DNA of 44,616 bases. It comes from CAYHSW01 sp964431075 (GTDB lineage Bacteria > Patescibacteriota > Microgenomatia > JAMCZE01). The DNA is taken from positions 1-44,616 of the forward strand of contig CAYSID010000007.1 in assembly GCA_964431075.1 (NCBI GenBank), in the 5' to 3' direction. Both the position numbers and the translations under genes were made by a program. Shown here one piece after another: positions 31,579 to 39,341 of this stretch (its first letter is position 1; each line of letters starts with the position of its first letter). The notes below the pieces were generated by a model that worked only from the letters and a program-made list of their open reading frames with translations, made no database searches and was not told the origin of the DNA.

Positions 31579-32654
31579 AAGTGTTTCTCTGATTGTACTA
31601 TATTGGCCTGGTGTTTAGCAATGCTCTGGACAATCCCCAAGGTTATCATCAAGGCCAACACCGAACTCCCGCCATAGGACACCAAAGGCAATGTGATTCC
31701 GGTCACTGGCACCAGACCTATATTCATACCAACGTTAATAAAGATTTGTCCCAACAGCATAAAAAGGACTCCTGTCATATAGAGATTGCCAAATAAATCA
31801 CAACTATTAGAAATTATTTTTAATAAACGATAAATAATTAGGGCGTAAAAAAATAAAAGAATAGTTCCCCCCAAAAGTCCCAGCTCTTCAACCAGCGAGG
31901 CGAAAATGAAATCCGTGTGCTTTTCGGGAAGAAATAACAACTGCGACTGGGTACCATGCCCCAGACCCTTGCCCGTAATCATTCCCGATCCCACGGCAAT
32001 TACCGCCTGTATGGCGTTATAACTTGCTCCCTGCGGGTCAGAGGCGGGATTGAGGAAAGATAAAATACGGTCTCTTTGGTAATCGTGTAAAAATTTCCAC
32101 CCGACAGGAAGGGTAAAAGTGAAAAAGAAAAAAGCAGAGAGAATATAAACGAAGGGAATCCGGGCTACAAACACGATGCCGGCAAAAGCGATGGCATAAA
32201 TTAAGGCGCTGCCAAGATCCGGCTGTTTTAAAACAAGATAAATAGGGGCCAGACAAAATAAACAAATTTTTACCAGGTCTTTAAATTTTTTTGGTGGCGT
32301 GTCTGTCAAAAACGAGGCGAAAGATAAAAGAAGGAAGGGTTTTAAAATTTCTGACAATTGCAATCGAAAACCGGCTATCTCAATCCAGCGGACGGCCCCC
32401 CGGGATTCAACCCCAAGAACAAAAACCCCAAGCAACAAGAAGCAGGAGACAAAGTAAATAATCAATTTAAACGGCCGGTATATTTCAAAATCGATTTGGG
32501 AAAAAACAAAATAAATGGCAAAGCCAATCAGATAAAAAACTAACTGACTAATAAACAAGTTTGGTTGAACGCTTTGAATAATGGCCAAGCTGAACCCACC
32601 TAAGATTATTATGGCAATAGTTATTCCCCAATCAAAATTTTTAAAAAAATTCAT
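31575..32654 (-). CDS. rodA: SEDS-family peptidoglycan glycosyltransferase RodA
   Basis: The 359-residue protein (ATG at 32652-32654, MNFFKNFDWG) has about ten helices and SEDS motifs: LQLSEILKPFLLLSFA, QPDLGSALIY with the putative catalytic Asp near residue 150, FLNPASDPQGASYNAIQAVIAVGSGMITGKGLGHGTQSQLLFLPEKHTDFIFASLVEELG, and the closing VPVTGITLPLVSYGGSS. SEDS proteins polymerise lipid II. RodA drives elongation and FtsW, also present at 41794, drives division. This copy is called RodA because it lies outside the dcw cluster, next to ileS. Six more N-terminal residues are possible from 32672. Confidence 0.92.
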   Translation of the reverse strand: MNFFKNFDWGITIAIIILGGFSLAIIQSVQPNLFISQLVFYLIGFAIYFVFSQIDFEIYRPFKLIIYFVSCFLLLGVFVLGVESRGAVRWIEIAGFRLQLSEILKPFLLLSFASFLTDTPPKKFKDLVKICLFCLAPIYLVLKQPDLGSALIYAIAFAGIVFVARIPFVYILSAFFFFTFTLPVGWKFLHDYQRDRILSFLNPASDPQGASYNAIQAVIAVGSGMITGKGLGHGTQSQLLFLPEKHTDFIFASLVEELGLLGGTILLFFYALIIYRLLKIISNSCDLFGNLYMTGVLFMLLGQIFINVGMNIGLVPVTGITLPLVSYGGSSVLALMITLGIVQSIAKHQANIVQSEKHL

Positions 32655-32666
32655 AAACGTGCCCGT

Positions 32667-32681
32667 ACACACCAGGTGTGT
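32667..32681. repeat. Short palindrome next to the ileS stop codon
   Basis: ACACACC-A-GGTGTGT lies in the ileS-rodA gap, one base beyond the TAG of ileS. It is another small palindrome that abuts a stop codon, like the REP elements in the dcw cluster, but unrelated in sequence. Confidence 0.55.
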
Positions 32682-32682
32682 G

Positions 32683-35460
32683 CTAGATTGACACCTCAGG
32701 ATTTCTGATTATTTGAAGTGTGTTTTTATCCGTTTTTACCAGTTTCACAGAATATGTTTGTTTCTTAATATAATCTTCAAATTCTACTGGCCAGTCGGGC
32801 AACTCCACCACCACCTTCTCGTCCAAGGCCGTTCCGGCGGCCTTACGAGCATCCTGGATATCCCGGATTAAATCCCTAGCTTTTCCCTCGGTAACCAATT
32901 CCGGAGTTAAATTCACATCTAACTCCACTTTATCCCCCTTAACCACTTCTTTGACATTCAATTCCTCTTTAATAAGTTGTAATAAATCTTCGGATAAATC
33001 TTTATCAATTGTTATTTTTGTCAACGGCTGACGAACTTTTAGATTATTTATTTTTCTTAGCGCATGTCCTTGCTCACAAATAGTTCTAACCTGTTCCATC
33101 TGTGCCAATAAACCTGTATTTCTATCTTCCTGTACACCTGGCCAGTTTGTTAAATGAACCGATTCTTCGCCGGTTAAATTTCTATACATTTCTTCAGAGA
33201 CAAAGGGAACAAAGGGAGCCAGCAGTTTGCAAAGAGTCACTAAAACCTCGTAGCAAGTGGAAAAAAACTCGTCGGTCATCCGGTCGCGCGACCGGCGGAT
33301 GTACCACGTCGAAAAATCAGAAACAAACGACTCTAATTCTGATGTCGCCTTGTAAGCATCATAATTGTCTAACCTGTCAGTAACAACTGAAACTAAGTCG
33401 TCTAAACGCGTCAAAACCCATTTATCTAAAATGTTTTCTGACTTAACCTCTTTCCATTCATGTAAGTTCGAGTAAGTCACAAAAAATGAATAAACATTCC
33501 ATAATATCAGTAGAAATCGTCTACTTACATCTCTGACTAAGTTAACGGAAAATCTAAAACTTTCGCCTGGAGAAATTACGGAGTAAAAATACCAGCGCAT
33601 CGCATCGGTTCCTGCGGTTGAGATAACATCCCACGGGCTAACGACATTTCCCTTTGATTTACTCATCTTGTTACCTTTTTCATCAAGAACCAAACCAAGA
33701 CAGATAACATTTTTATAAGGGCTCTCTTTGTCTAACAAACTAGCAATAGCTTGCAAAGTATAAAACCACCCTCGGGTCTGATCCAGCGCTTCACAAATAT
33801 AATCAGCCGGAAATTGACTTTCGAAAACATCCTTATTTTCAAAAGGATAATGCCATTGGGCATAAGGCATAGCTCCAGAGTCAAACCAACAATCAAGAAC
33901 AAATGCTAAACGGTTAAATTCTCCGCCACATTCACACTTCCAACTAATTTCATCAACAAACGGGCGGTGTAAATCTAGATTTTTCAAATCTTTTTGGGCA
34001 AATTTTGATAATTCCTCGACACTACCAACCACCTCAGTTTTTGCACATTTATTACAACGCCAAACTGGAAAAGGCGTTCCCCAGTAACGACTGCGAGTTA
34101 AAGCCCAGTCTTTATTGTTATTAAGCCACTCCCCCATCCTCCCGTCTTTAATATGCGCCGGCGTCCAGTTAACGCTCTGGTTATTATTAATTAGCCGCTC
34201 CTTTACTTCAGTCGTTTTCAGGTACCACGAGGTTAATGCATAATAAAGTAATGGCGTTCCACACCGCCAACAGAATGGATATGTATGTTTTATTTCTTCC
34301 GTTTTTAATAATAAATTCCTCTGTTTTAAGTCCTCAATTATTAACGGGTCAGCTTTTTTAACAAACATTCCCGCCCATGGTTTAACATCGGCAACAAACT
34401 CACCCTTTTCGTTAACCGCATGTTTTTTTGGCAAACCTATTTTTTGCCCCAAAGTAAAATCTTCTTCACCGTACATTACTGCCGTGTGAACAATCCCCGT
34501 GCCATCTCCTTTAGAGACAAAATCAGCCGGTACCACAAAATGGGCTTTCTCATTGTATGTTATAAACGGAAATAAAGGTTCATAATCAATATTTAACAAA
34601 TCCTCACCTTTAAATTCTTTTGTAACTTTACTTTCTGGAAACAAAATTGATTGCCGGTCTTTACCTAAAATTATTTTTTCGCCTTTTTCTTGAATTTCTA
34701 CATAATTACCCTTTGGATCAACTGCCAGGGCTACATTACCTGGTAAGGTCCACGGAGTGGTAGTCCATGCTAATAAATAAGAACTATCTTTATCTTTTAT
34801 TTTAAATTTAACGTAAACTGATGTATCTGCAACATCATCCTTATATCCTAAAGCTAATTCGTGCGAGGAAAGAGAAGTTCCACAACGGGCACAATACGGG
34901 ACAACTTTATAATCCTCATATAACCGGCCTTTTGCGTGCAATTCTTTTAGAATCCACCAGCAGGACTCGATATATGAATTATGCAGCGTTTCGTAGCTGT
35001 CTTGTATATTCATCCAAAAACCAATTCTTTCCGTCACTTTCTCCCAGTCAGAAACATACTCAAAAACATTTTCCCAGCAGAGTTTATTAAATTTTTCCAC
35101 GCCGTATTCTTCAATTTGAGGCTTCCCGGAAATACCGAGCTTTTTCTCAACCTCTATCTCAACTGGCAATCCATGACAATCCCAACCCCCCTTGCGTTCG
35201 CAAAGGAACCCTTGCATATTCTTGTAACGGGGATAGAGATCTTTAAAAACTCTGGCTTCCACATGGTGAACTCCCGGCCTACCATTAGCTGTTGGCGGGC
35301 CTTCATACCAAACGTACCGCTTTTTACCCTTATTTTTCGCAACACTTTTTTCAAAGATCTTACTTTCCCGCCAAAAATCGAGAATTTTCTCCTCCATCCC
35401 TACAAAATCCATTTTCGGATCAACAGGTTTAAATTTTCTTACTTGACTTTTTGTATTCAT
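32683..35460 (-). CDS. ileS: Isoleucyl-tRNA synthetase
   Basis: The 925-residue class I synthetase has the HIGH-type motif in PPTANGRPGVHHVEAR (around residues 55-70), the WDCHGLPVEIEVEKKLG element, the editing domain with LAWTTTPWTLPGN, KMSKSKGN near residue 601, and an anticodon-binding C-terminal part. The HHVEAR form of the signature together with this overall layout is typical of the eukaryote/archaea-like IleRS type 2, which is often less sensitive to mupirocin (family knowledge). Two Cys clusters (CWRCG, CNKCAK...CECGG) may bind zinc. No T-box leader was found upstream. The start lacks a clear SD. Confidence 0.96.
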   Translation of the reverse strand: MNTKSQVRKFKPVDPKMDFVGMEEKILDFWRESKIFEKSVAKNKGKKRYVWYEGPPTANGRPGVHHVEARVFKDLYPRYKNMQGFLCERKGGWDCHGLPVEIEVEKKLGISGKPQIEEYGVEKFNKLCWENVFEYVSDWEKVTERIGFWMNIQDSYETLHNSYIESCWWILKELHAKGRLYEDYKVVPYCARCGTSLSSHELALGYKDDVADTSVYVKFKIKDKDSSYLLAWTTTPWTLPGNVALAVDPKGNYVEIQEKGEKIILGKDRQSILFPESKVTKEFKGEDLLNIDYEPLFPFITYNEKAHFVVPADFVSKGDGTGIVHTAVMYGEEDFTLGQKIGLPKKHAVNEKGEFVADVKPWAGMFVKKADPLIIEDLKQRNLLLKTEEIKHTYPFCWRCGTPLLYYALTSWYLKTTEVKERLINNNQSVNWTPAHIKDGRMGEWLNNNKDWALTRSRYWGTPFPVWRCNKCAKTEVVGSVEELSKFAQKDLKNLDLHRPFVDEISWKCECGGEFNRLAFVLDCWFDSGAMPYAQWHYPFENKDVFESQFPADYICEALDQTRGWFYTLQAIASLLDKESPYKNVICLGLVLDEKGNKMSKSKGNVVSPWDVISTAGTDAMRWYFYSVISPGESFRFSVNLVRDVSRRFLLILWNVYSFFVTYSNLHEWKEVKSENILDKWVLTRLDDLVSVVTDRLDNYDAYKATSELESFVSDFSTWYIRRSRDRMTDEFFSTCYEVLVTLCKLLAPFVPFVSEEMYRNLTGEESVHLTNWPGVQEDRNTGLLAQMEQVRTICEQGHALRKINNLKVRQPLTKITIDKDLSEDLLQLIKEELNVKEVVKGDKVELDVNLTPELVTEGKARDLIRDIQDARKAAGTALDEKVVVELPDWPVEFEDYIKKQTYSVKLVKTDKNTLQIIRNPEVSI

Positions 35461-35533
35461 ATGTTAAAATAGAATCATAACGATGAGAGGACTATCAAAG
35501 GGTTTCGTCCCGCGAAAATGCCTCTCTTTTTTT
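35443..35533 (+). ncRNA. Candidate small RNA transcribed opposite ileS
   Basis: On the plus strand TTGACT (35443-35448) and TAAAAT (35465-35470), 16 bases apart, form a good promoter with a predicted start near 35477. Only about 55 bases further, GAGAGG (35485-35490) pairs with CCTCTC (35521-35526), followed by seven Ts (35527-35533), a textbook rho-independent terminator. Inside it a smaller hairpin TTTCG-TCCCG-CGAAA and a GGAC/GTCC alternative are possible. No plus-strand gene lies upstream or downstream, so the unit would make a free RNA of about 55 nt. It also overlaps the minus-strand leader of ileS, where the same hairpin could affect expression. Confidence 0.4.
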
Positions 35534-36026
35534 ATTGCTTCTCAACTTTTCCCCTAAATAAATTTATATTCACTATATGATTGGCGTATTTTCTAAGTAA
35601 CGAGGAAAATCTCTCATTGGGAACAATGATTTTCTCGAGCTTTTTCTTTTCGACAAAATACGAAACTAAACAATGAAAATCCCCATCGCCTGACACAATT
35701 ATAGATTTGTTAAAATTAGGATATTCTATCATCGAATGGAGAACTAATTCTGCATCGACATTTCCTTTTATTTTCTCTTTTCCGTCTCTTTTTATTATCA
35801 AAGTGGGTTTAAAAACAATTACATACCCATATTTTTGCAATTCGGTATAAAGTTGCTCATTTCCGGCAACGTAGCCCATAAATAGAAATACTTTCTCGGC
35901 TTTGTATTTTTCCTGCAAAAAAACGAAAAACCTTGCATAGTCAAGCCTCCAACCTTGGCTCATAACTCCAAGTTTTAAATTTTGACTGTCTATAAAAGCA
36001 TAAATTATTTTAGTTTCCGTTTCCAT
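35532..36026 (-). CDS. NYN-domain (PIN-like) putative ribonuclease
   Basis: The 164-residue protein belongs to the NYN/LabA-DUF88 group: IIYAFIDSQNLKLGV near residue 8 with the first acidic residue, KGNVDAELVLHSM near 87 with the second, and SIIVSGDGDFHCLVSYF near 108 with the third set of metal-binding Asp. These folds resemble PIN nucleases and probably cut structured RNA. It follows the terminator of the ftsZ operon, so it is likely transcribed by itself. The size is normal for a single-domain member. Confidence 0.88.
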   Translation of the reverse strand: METETKIIYAFIDSQNLKLGVMSQGWRLDYARFFVFLQEKYKAEKVFLFMGYVAGNEQLYTELQKYGYVIVFKPTLIIKRDGKEKIKGNVDAELVLHSMIEYPNFNKSIIVSGDGDFHCLVSYFVEKKKLEKIIVPNERFSSLLRKYANHIVNINLFRGKVEKQ

Positions 36027-36046
36027 ATTTTTATTATTACAAAAAA

Positions 36047-36097
36047 ACCGCCTTTTTAAAAGCGGTCTAAAGTTGAGGTTTATTCAAAAACCCCAAC
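36047..36097 (-). terminator. Terminator ending the ftsA-ftsZ operon
   Basis: Read on the minus strand, a first stem-loop (36072-36097, GTTGGGGTTT pairing with AAACCTCAAC including one G-U) is followed by ACCGC...GCGGT (36047-36066) and a run of seven Ts (36041-36047). It lies between the 57-residue gene and the NYN gene, marking the 3' end of the division operon. Confidence 0.75.
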
Positions 36098-36134
36098 TGT
36101 TAGGAAATAACAACTATTTTATTAAAATAAAATT

Positions 36135-36308
36135 TCACTTTTTCTGATCTCTAATATCAAGAACCTCTTTCCAAATTTGAGTCCCATTTATCCGTAATAT
36201 TCGAACGACAACTTGCCTAAGATCATCAACTCCAACCCCAAGAACGGTTATTCTACGACCAAGTTGTTTTCTTGCTCTTTTTTCTGCTTGTTCAACAGAA
36301 TCATCCAT
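36135..36308 (-). CDS. Small protein downstream of ftsZ
   Basis: This 57-residue ORF (MDDSVEQAEKRARKQLGRR, ITVLGVGVDDLRQVVVR, ending LDIRDQKK) has a basic amphipathic N-terminal helix and a beta-strand-like middle. It starts four bases after the stop of the preceding short ORF and ends 37 bases before the terminator hairpins, which fits a real last gene of the operon. No SD precedes it, so it may depend on translational coupling. I do not recognise a family. Confidence 0.5.
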   Translation of the reverse strand: MDDSVEQAEKRARKQLGRRITVLGVGVDDLRQVVVRILRINGTQIWKEVLDIRDQKK

Positions 36309-36312
36309 ATTT

Positions 36313-36528
36313 TTATGCTAACAATAATCTTAGTCCCAACCCCTGGCGACAATGTCTACAGGTTATTTGATTTGCAACGTCATCAGGGATTTGTCCTTTT
36401 GGGACAACCAATATACTTTGTCTAGTACTTGGAACTGAATCTAGTGCAGCCTGATGACTATCATGTTCCGCATGTCAACCATGAACAACATATCCGTCAT
36501 TTTCAATATCAATTGTTAAATATTTCAT
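36313..36528 (-). pseudogene. Short gene after ftsZ with an in-frame TGA
   Basis: A 71-codon frame starts at an ATG (36526-36528) with a strong SD (GGGGGTG) overlapping the ftsZ stop. It reads MKYLTIDIENDGYVVHG, then TGA as codon 18, then continues open for 53 codons (HAEHDSHQAALDSV..., CRHC, ...LRLLLA) to TAA. The continuation looks coding and the next gene starts four bases later. A single TGG-to-TGA change (Trp at HGWHAEHD) would explain it. Recoding of TGA is less likely because neighbouring genes end at TGA. A 17-residue leader peptide is the other reading. Confidence 0.5.
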
Positions 36529-36541
36529 ATCTTCACCCCCA

Positions 36542-37687
36542 CTATTTCCCCTGTCTTAAAAAGGCGGGGATGTCGAACTCGTCTTCGTATTCCCCGTGGT
36601 TATCAGGAAGTATATCACTTTTTGGTGTCTCGTCAATTTTATCCGTTACAATCCCCACCGGCCCGACGTATGGCCGGGTGCTGGCAACCGGTTGCGGGGA
36701 TACCGGTTGATGGAGCTCCCGCATCCGCCGCCGGTTTTCATCAAACCCGGTGGCAATCACCGTGATTTTTACCTGCCCGACCATCGATTCGTCAATTGTG
36801 GCTCCAAAAATAATATTCGCATCGGCATCGGCGGCGGCGGCGATCAGTTTGGCCGCTTCATCTACTTCGGACATGGACAGATCGTTGCCGGCAATAATAT
36901 TAAACAAAACCCCCTTGGCCCCATCGATCGAGACCTCAAGAAGCGGTGAGGAAATTGCCTGGCGCGCCGCCATGGTCGCCCGATTTTCGCCAGATCCAAT
37001 CCCGATTCCCATTAACGCCGATCCCGCATTGCTCATGATGGTTTTAACATCGGCAAAGTCGACGTTGATCAGCCCGGGCATAGTAATAATATCTGATAAC
37101 CCTTGAACTCCCGAAGTCAAAACCGAATCGGCCATGCGAAAGGCCTCCATCAGAGAAACTTTTTTATCCACAATTTCCAAAATGCGCTGGTTAGGAATGG
37201 TAATTAGGGTGTCAACTTTGTCTTTAAGGTTCAAAATTCCTTCCTCAGCTGTGACCCGTCGGGCTGTTCCCTCGAAAGCAAACGGTTTAGTGACCACGGC
37301 GACAGTAAGAGCTCCCGATTGTTTGGCAATATCGGCAATTATGGGAGAAGCTCCGGTCCCGGTTCCCCCCCCCATGCCCGCGGTCACGAAGATCATATCC
37401 GCGTCGCCGATTTTCTCTTTTATTTTCTCTACTGATTCCTCGGCCGCCTTCAAACCAATCTCCGGATTGCCACCCGATCCCAAACCACGAGTCAAATTTT
37501 CTCCTATCTGAATTTTGGTCGTCGCCTGGCATTTGAGAAGCGCCTGGGCGTCGGTATTTATACCGATAAAATCCACCCCGTTTATTGTCCCCGCTGAAAT
37601 CATCGAGGTAACCGCATTGCAGCCTCCGCCGCCAACCCCAACAACTTTAATTTTGGCAAATCTGGCTACATCAGGCTTGATTAACAT
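36542..37687 (-). CDS. ftsZ: Cell division protein FtsZ
   Basis: The 381-residue tubulin homologue has GVGGGGCNAVTSMI near residue 16, the GTP signature GGGTGTGASPIIADIAK near 106, the T7 loop region NVDFADVKTIMSNAGSALMGIG with its catalytic Asp, and the C-terminal conserved peptide DIPAFLRQ that binds FtsA and membrane tethers. It forms the division ring. The start is 72 bases after the ftsA stop. The final tail after the peptide is only two residues. Confidence 0.98.
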   Translation of the reverse strand: MLIKPDVARFAKIKVVGVGGGGCNAVTSMISAGTINGVDFIGINTDAQALLKCQATTKIQIGENLTRGLGSGGNPEIGLKAAEESVEKIKEKIGDADMIFVTAGMGGGTGTGASPIIADIAKQSGALTVAVVTKPFAFEGTARRVTAEEGILNLKDKVDTLITIPNQRILEIVDKKVSLMEAFRMADSVLTSGVQGLSDIITMPGLINVDFADVKTIMSNAGSALMGIGIGSGENRATMAARQAISSPLLEVSIDGAKGVLFNIIAGNDLSMSEVDEAAKLIAAAADADANIIFGATIDESMVGQVKITVIATGFDENRRRMRELHQPVSPQPVASTRPYVGPVGIVTDKIDETPKSDILPDNHGEYEDEFDIPAFLRQGK

Positions 37688-37759
37688 AAGATAATATAAT
37701 CGTAAGATGATAGTGAAAAGTCTTAACTATTCATTATTTACTATCATTCTATCTCCTTA
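37688..37759 (-). promoter_or_regulatory. ftsA-ftsZ gap with hairpin and possible ftsZ promoter
   Basis: After the ftsA stop, an AAGGAG is followed by a six-codon reading frame (ATG...TAG) and then by complementary arms (37707-37714 and 37740-37747, ATGATAGT/ACTATCAT). TATATT lies about five bases before the ftsZ ATG, where a -10 would start a leaderless ftsZ transcript. The evidence is weak for each element singly. Confidence 0.3.
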
Positions 37760-39043
37760 TTATGGCAGGAAATTTTTTAAAAACCCGACGACCCTGCCGA
37801 ACAGATTTTTAAGGGGCAGCTTTTGGGCTATACTACCAAATCCCGAAAACTTTGGCAAGGATGAGGTTCCTCCCCGAACAGGGTTTTCCTCTTTCGCATA
37901 GAGTATCAATCCGTACGCGGTAGCAAACATCGGCTTTGAAATCTCATCGACCAGTCCGGAAAGGCCGGTGGGGAAGCCAATCCGGCAGGGCATGACGAGA
38001 CGCGACCGAGCCGTATCTAATAATCCAATCGTTTCTGAGCCTCCGCCGGTTATTACAATCCCGCTCGGAGTCAAGCCGCTCAAATTACTTTTCTGCAGCT
38101 CCATACCAACATAGGTAAAAATTTCTGAAAGCCTTGGTTTGATTATACCTTCAATCAAAGTCTTGCGGCTGATTTTTTTGATTTCTTCGGATAAATCCAA
38201 GCCGGTAACATCAAGTTCGTCCTCTTCCTTGGTTTTTTCCACCGCAAATTTCGGTTTAGCAGCCAAGGCTAGTTTTATTTTTTCCGCTGACTCCAAGGAG
38301 ACCCGCAGACCGATAGCCAGATCATTGGTGACATTTTTAGCGCCGACCGGTATGACCGAGGAATAAGACAGGGCCCCGTCAACATAGATAGCCACATCGG
38401 TTGTTCCCGCTCCAATGTCCACCAGAATGACGCCCAACTCTTTTTCCGTTTCCGTCAAAACAGAGTAAGAGCTGGCCAAGCCAGAAAAGACGAGGCCGTC
38501 AATATCTATACCGATTTCGGAAATGCACTTAGCCAGATTACGGATCGTTGTCGTCGCTCCAGTCACAATCTGCGTTTCCACCTCTAAGCGAACTCCAGTC
38601 ATTCCCACTGGATCTTTTATCCCCTCCTGACCATCAACCACAAAACCTCGGGGAACAACATGGATTATTTCCCGTGAAGACGGAATAGAGATTGCCCGGG
38701 CGGCATCTGTTACCCGCTTAATATCAACAGAGGTAATTTCCCCTTCAGGTTCAGCGACGGCGACGACTCCCTTGCTGTTCTGACTTTGGATATGAGCTCC
38801 GCCAACAGAAATAAAAGCCGACCCGATGGAAATTCCCGCCATTCGTTCCGCGGCGTCGACACCCGAGGAAATAGCCGCCACCGCCGCCTCAATGTCCACA
38901 ACCTGTCCCTTACGCAAGCCGGCCGAAGGGACAGTTGACACCCCAATCACCTGGCCATTATTATCCGCGTCGAGGGTCGCCACGACAGTGGTGACCTTAT
39001 TGGAGCCTACATCGATACCGGCAATTATCTTGTCACGGGCCAT
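37760..39043 (-). CDS. ftsA: Cell division protein FtsA
   Basis: The 427-residue actin-like protein has the phosphate-1 motif AGIDVGSNKVTTVVA at the N-terminus, the SHS2/1C domain, phosphate-2 LVDIGAGTTDVAIYVDGAL near residue 210, and the adenosine motif IVITGGGSETIGLLD near 340. The C-terminus GRVVGFLKNFLP is an amphipathic membrane-targeting helix. FtsA tethers FtsZ filaments to the membrane. It overlaps the ftsQ-like gene by 11 bases. Confidence 0.97.
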   Translation of the reverse strand: MARDKIIAGIDVGSNKVTTVVATLDADNNGQVIGVSTVPSAGLRKGQVVDIEAAVAAISSGVDAAERMAGISIGSAFISVGGAHIQSQNSKGVVAVAEPEGEITSVDIKRVTDAARAISIPSSREIIHVVPRGFVVDGQEGIKDPVGMTGVRLEVETQIVTGATTTIRNLAKCISEIGIDIDGLVFSGLASSYSVLTETEKELGVILVDIGAGTTDVAIYVDGALSYSSVIPVGAKNVTNDLAIGLRVSLESAEKIKLALAAKPKFAVEKTKEEDELDVTGLDLSEEIKKISRKTLIEGIIKPRLSEIFTYVGMELQKSNLSGLTPSGIVITGGGSETIGLLDTARSRLVMPCRIGFPTGLSGLVDEISKPMFATAYGLILYAKEENPVRGGTSSLPKFSGFGSIAQKLPLKNLFGRVVGFLKNFLP

Positions 39044-39341
39044 AACTTACAACCGGTTTTTCAAACCGTAAATCAACTGTTTTAATTTTCATTCCCATTG
39101 TAGTCCCATTTAAGATAGTTTGTAAAGTCTTAAGGAGTTCGGAGTGATCTTTTACTTTCGGAAATATCACGGTAATTCCGGACACCGACGCCACAATCGG
39201 ATCATCCGCGGCTTTTTCAAAAAAGTTTTGTGCCGGATCAATAAGTTTATGGGTAATTTTTCCCCTAATTAACTTCGCACCAAAATAACCGCCAAGGCCT
39301 AAAAATAATAGCACTAAAGCAATAAATATAATTTTACGCAT
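39033..39341 (-). CDS. Minimal FtsQ/DivIB-like division protein
   Basis: The 102-residue protein has a short cytoplasmic head, one membrane helix (residues 4-24) and a small extracytoplasmic part ending KIKTVDLRFEKPVVSYGP. The terminal strand pattern DLRFEKPVV matches the end of the FtsQ beta domain, and the gene occupies the ftsQ position between murG and ftsA. Normal FtsQ has 220-270 residues with a POTRA domain, which is absent here. Either the protein is a drastically reduced FtsQ or an unrelated replacement. It overlaps murG by 8 bases. Confidence 0.6.
   Translation of the reverse strand: MRKIIFIALVLLFLGLGGYFGAKLIRGKITHKLIDPAQNFFEKAADDPIVASVSGITVIFPKVKDHSELLKTLQTILNGTTMGMKIKTVDLRFEKPVVSYGP

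Noticed and set aside
35461..35533. T-box or hammerhead ribozyme upstream of ileS
   Set aside because: The T-box GGGTGGNACCGCG element is absent on the ileS strand. GATGAG and CGAAA occur on the plus strand, but the hammerhead CTGATGA core lacks a T and no third stem can be drawn.
36313..36528. TGA read as Gly or Trp genome-wide, or as selenocysteine
   Set aside because: gatB, the cofE-like gene and others end at TGA with family-length proteins, so TGA is a stop. No SECIS-like hairpin directly follows this codon.
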